From NCBI GenBank assembly GCA_001295935.1, contig LJHX01000001.1:1-48024 (forward strand): DNA of 48,024 nt, in the 5' to 3' direction. The first letter of the stretch is position 1. Every line of letters starts with the position of its first letter. This document shows positions 46,861 through 48,024 of the stretch, piece after piece. The DNA is from an alpha proteobacterium AAP81b. Lineage in GTDB: Bacteria; Pseudomonadota; Alphaproteobacteria; Sphingomonadales; Sphingomonadaceae. The notes below the pieces were generated by a model. That model had not been told where the DNA came from and made no database searches. It worked only from the letters and a program-made list of their open reading frames with translations. The translations under genes were made by a program, and so were the position numbers.

Positions 46861-47941
46861 CGTGGCTCGCCGTCCAGGCGGCGGGGGCGCCCCAGGCGCC
46901 GGCGGCGCCGCGGACCTCGCAGCCCTTGGCCCCCGCTTCGATCGCGCCGATGACGGCGGCGCTTTCGCCGGCGGCGGCGAGATCGGCGATCACGCCATCG
47001 ACGTCGGCCGCCGCCACCGCCAGCACCATGCCAGTGCCGCAGTTGAAGGTGCGGGCAAGTTCCTCCGGGCTCAGGCCGCCTTCGACGCGCAGCCAGTCGA
47101 ACAGCGGCGGCAGCGGCGGCGCGGCGATGACGGCGCGCGCACCGGCGGGCAACACGCGGGGCACATTTTCGAGAAAGCCGCCGCCGGTGATATGCGCCAG
47201 CGCCTTGATCCGCCCGGCGCGGATGAGCGGCAGCAGCGCACGGACATAGATGCGCGTCGGTTCGAGCAGCGCCGCGCCGAGCGAGACTTCGGGCGCGAAG
47301 GCCGCCGGGCGACTGAGGTCATGGCCGCCACGCGCGACGATGCGGCGGATGAGCGAATAGCCGTTGGAGTGCGCTCCCGACGAGGCGACACCGACAAGCA
47401 CATCGCCCGGCGCGACCCCGGCGCCGGTCAATTGCTCGCCGCGCTCGACGGCCCCCACCGAAAAGCCGGCGAGGTCATAGTCGCCGGCGGCATAGAGCCC
47501 GGGCATTTCGGCGGTCTCGCCGCCGATCAGCGCGCAGCCGGCGATGCGGCAGCCTTCGGCGATGCCCGCGACGACCGCCGTCGCGACCTCGATATCCAGC
47601 TTACCGCTGGCGAAATAATCGAGGAAAAACAGCGGCTCGGCACCCTGGACGAGAAGATCGTTGACGCACATGGCGACGAGATCGATGCCCACCGTGTCGT
47701 GATGCCCGGTATCGATGGCGAGCTTGACCTTGGTGCCGACGCCATCATTGGCGGCGACGAGCAGCGGGTCCCGGTAGCCCGCGGCGCGCGGATCGAAGAA
47801 GCCGCCGAAGCCGCCGAGTTCGGCGTCGGCGCCGGGCCGCGCCGTCGCCCGCGCCAGCGGCGCGATGCGGCGGACAAGGGCGTTGCCGGCGGCGATCGAG
47901 ACGCCGGCTTCGGCATAGGTCAGCGGGGGTTTGTCGGACAT
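46853..47941 (-). CDS. purM: PurM, phosphoribosylaminoimidazole synthetase
   Basis: PurM closes FGAM to AIR with ATP. The protein (362 residues from ATG 47941) has [62 protein letters not shown] and [15 protein letters not shown]. Two earlier in-frame starts (ATG 47953, GTG 47971) exist; none has a clear ribosome site, and I chose the one nearest the family N-terminus. It is coupled to purN, the usual pair. Confidence 0.95.
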   Translation of the reverse strand: MSDKPPLTYAEAGVSIAAGNALVRRIAPLARATARPGADAELGGFGGFFDPRAAGYRDPLLVAANDGVGTKVKLAIDTGHHDTVGIDLVAMCVNDLLVQGAEPLFFLDYFASGKLDIEVATAVVAGIAEGCRIAGCALIGGETAEMPGLYAAGDYDLAGFSVGAVERGEQLTGAGVAPGDVLVGVASSGAHSNGYSLIRRIVARGGHDLSRPAAFAPEVSLGAALLEPTRIYVRALLPLIRAGRIKALAHITGGGFLENVPRVLPAGARAVIAAPPLPPLFDWLRVEGGLSPEELARTFNCGTGMVLAVAAADVDGVIADLAAAGESAAVIGAIEAGAKGCEVRGAAGAWGAPAAWTASHDA

Positions 47942-47983
47942 CGCGGCGTTCATAGAACGCGCTGCCGGCACGGGAAACCTTTT

Positions 47984-48004
47984 CCTCCCCCTGCAGGGGG
48001 GAGG
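47984..48004. repeat. Palindrome at the right edge
   Basis: CCTCCCCC, TGCAG, GGGGGAGG is a perfect 8-bp dyad upstream of purM. It is followed by GCGACTCGCGGCGCAGCCGCG up to the window edge and may be the start of a longer element cut off there. Confidence 0.6.
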
Positions 48005-48024
48005 CGACTCGCGGCGCAGCCGCG

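Overview
The window reads as a high-GC alphaproteobacterial chromosome segment, most likely from Sphingomonadales. I infer this from the gene order rpsB-tsf-pyrH-frr-uppS-cdsA-dxr-rseP-bamA-skp-fabZ, a PEPxxWA-CTERM sorting tail (VPEPASWAML), an alphaproteobacterial LexA box (GAAC-N7-GAAC) before uvrA, trmFO, a CYP153-like P450, and short GC-rich palindromic repeats between (and inside) genes. A genus cannot be fixed from sequence alone. Coding density is high. No tRNA, rRNA, CRISPR array, transposase or prophage gene was seen.

Layout. 1-2.2 kb: end of an unidentified gene, then on the minus strand a carboxyltransferase and a small membrane protein. 2.6-4.3 kb: a membrane-anchored HTH regulator and two small uncharacterised proteins, followed by a spacer with repeated TGACCC words. 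4.6-7.6 kb: SOS-controlled uvrA, whose reading frame carries two copies of a palindromic repeat. 7.6-9.1 kb: a small accessory patch with a nucleotidyltransferase-like gene (apparent N-terminal frameshift), an overlapping small partner and an orphan HNH nuclease. 9.1-15.4 kb: a LOG-family hydrolase, then a leucine/isovalerate-type catabolic set (enoyl-CoA hydratase, biotin-carboxylase subunit, isovaleryl-CoA dehydrogenase) interrupted by a vapBC pair and ending in mobA. 15.4-17.1 kb: a hemerythrin protein behind a possible EcfG stress promoter, and an EamA exporter.

17.1-27.9 kb is a minus-strand block linking translation (S2, EF-Ts, RRF), UMP kinase, undecaprenyl and isoprenoid precursors (UppS, Dxr), phospholipid synthesis (CdsA), site-2 protease, outer-membrane assembly (BamA, Skp-like) and FabZ. 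From frr to fabZ the genes are nearly all stop/start coupled. Strong hairpins follow rpsB and tsf.

28.1-30.9 kb holds an ECF-type sigma factor and a Ser/Thr kinase with a helical sensor tail. Both look broken: an in-frame TAG in the sigma gene and a 10-bp tandem duplication that shifts the kinase frame. 31-36.6 kb: a PEP-CTERM protein, two PQQ-type sugar dehydrogenase paralogs, a DUF1993 protein, and a CYP153-like P450 with its 2Fe-2S ferredoxin. 36.8-45.2 kb: glutaminase, YqiJ/flotillin pair, TrmFO, a membrane protein, GST, Tgt, a small ORF and Ndk. 45.4-48 kb: a PH-domain membrane protein, PurN fused to an MmcQ/YjbR domain, and PurM, then another palindrome at the edge.

The most unusual observations are the repeat insertions inside uvrA, the doubly disrupted sigma/kinase pair, the PurN-YjbR fusion, and the nucleotidyltransferase/HNH patch.
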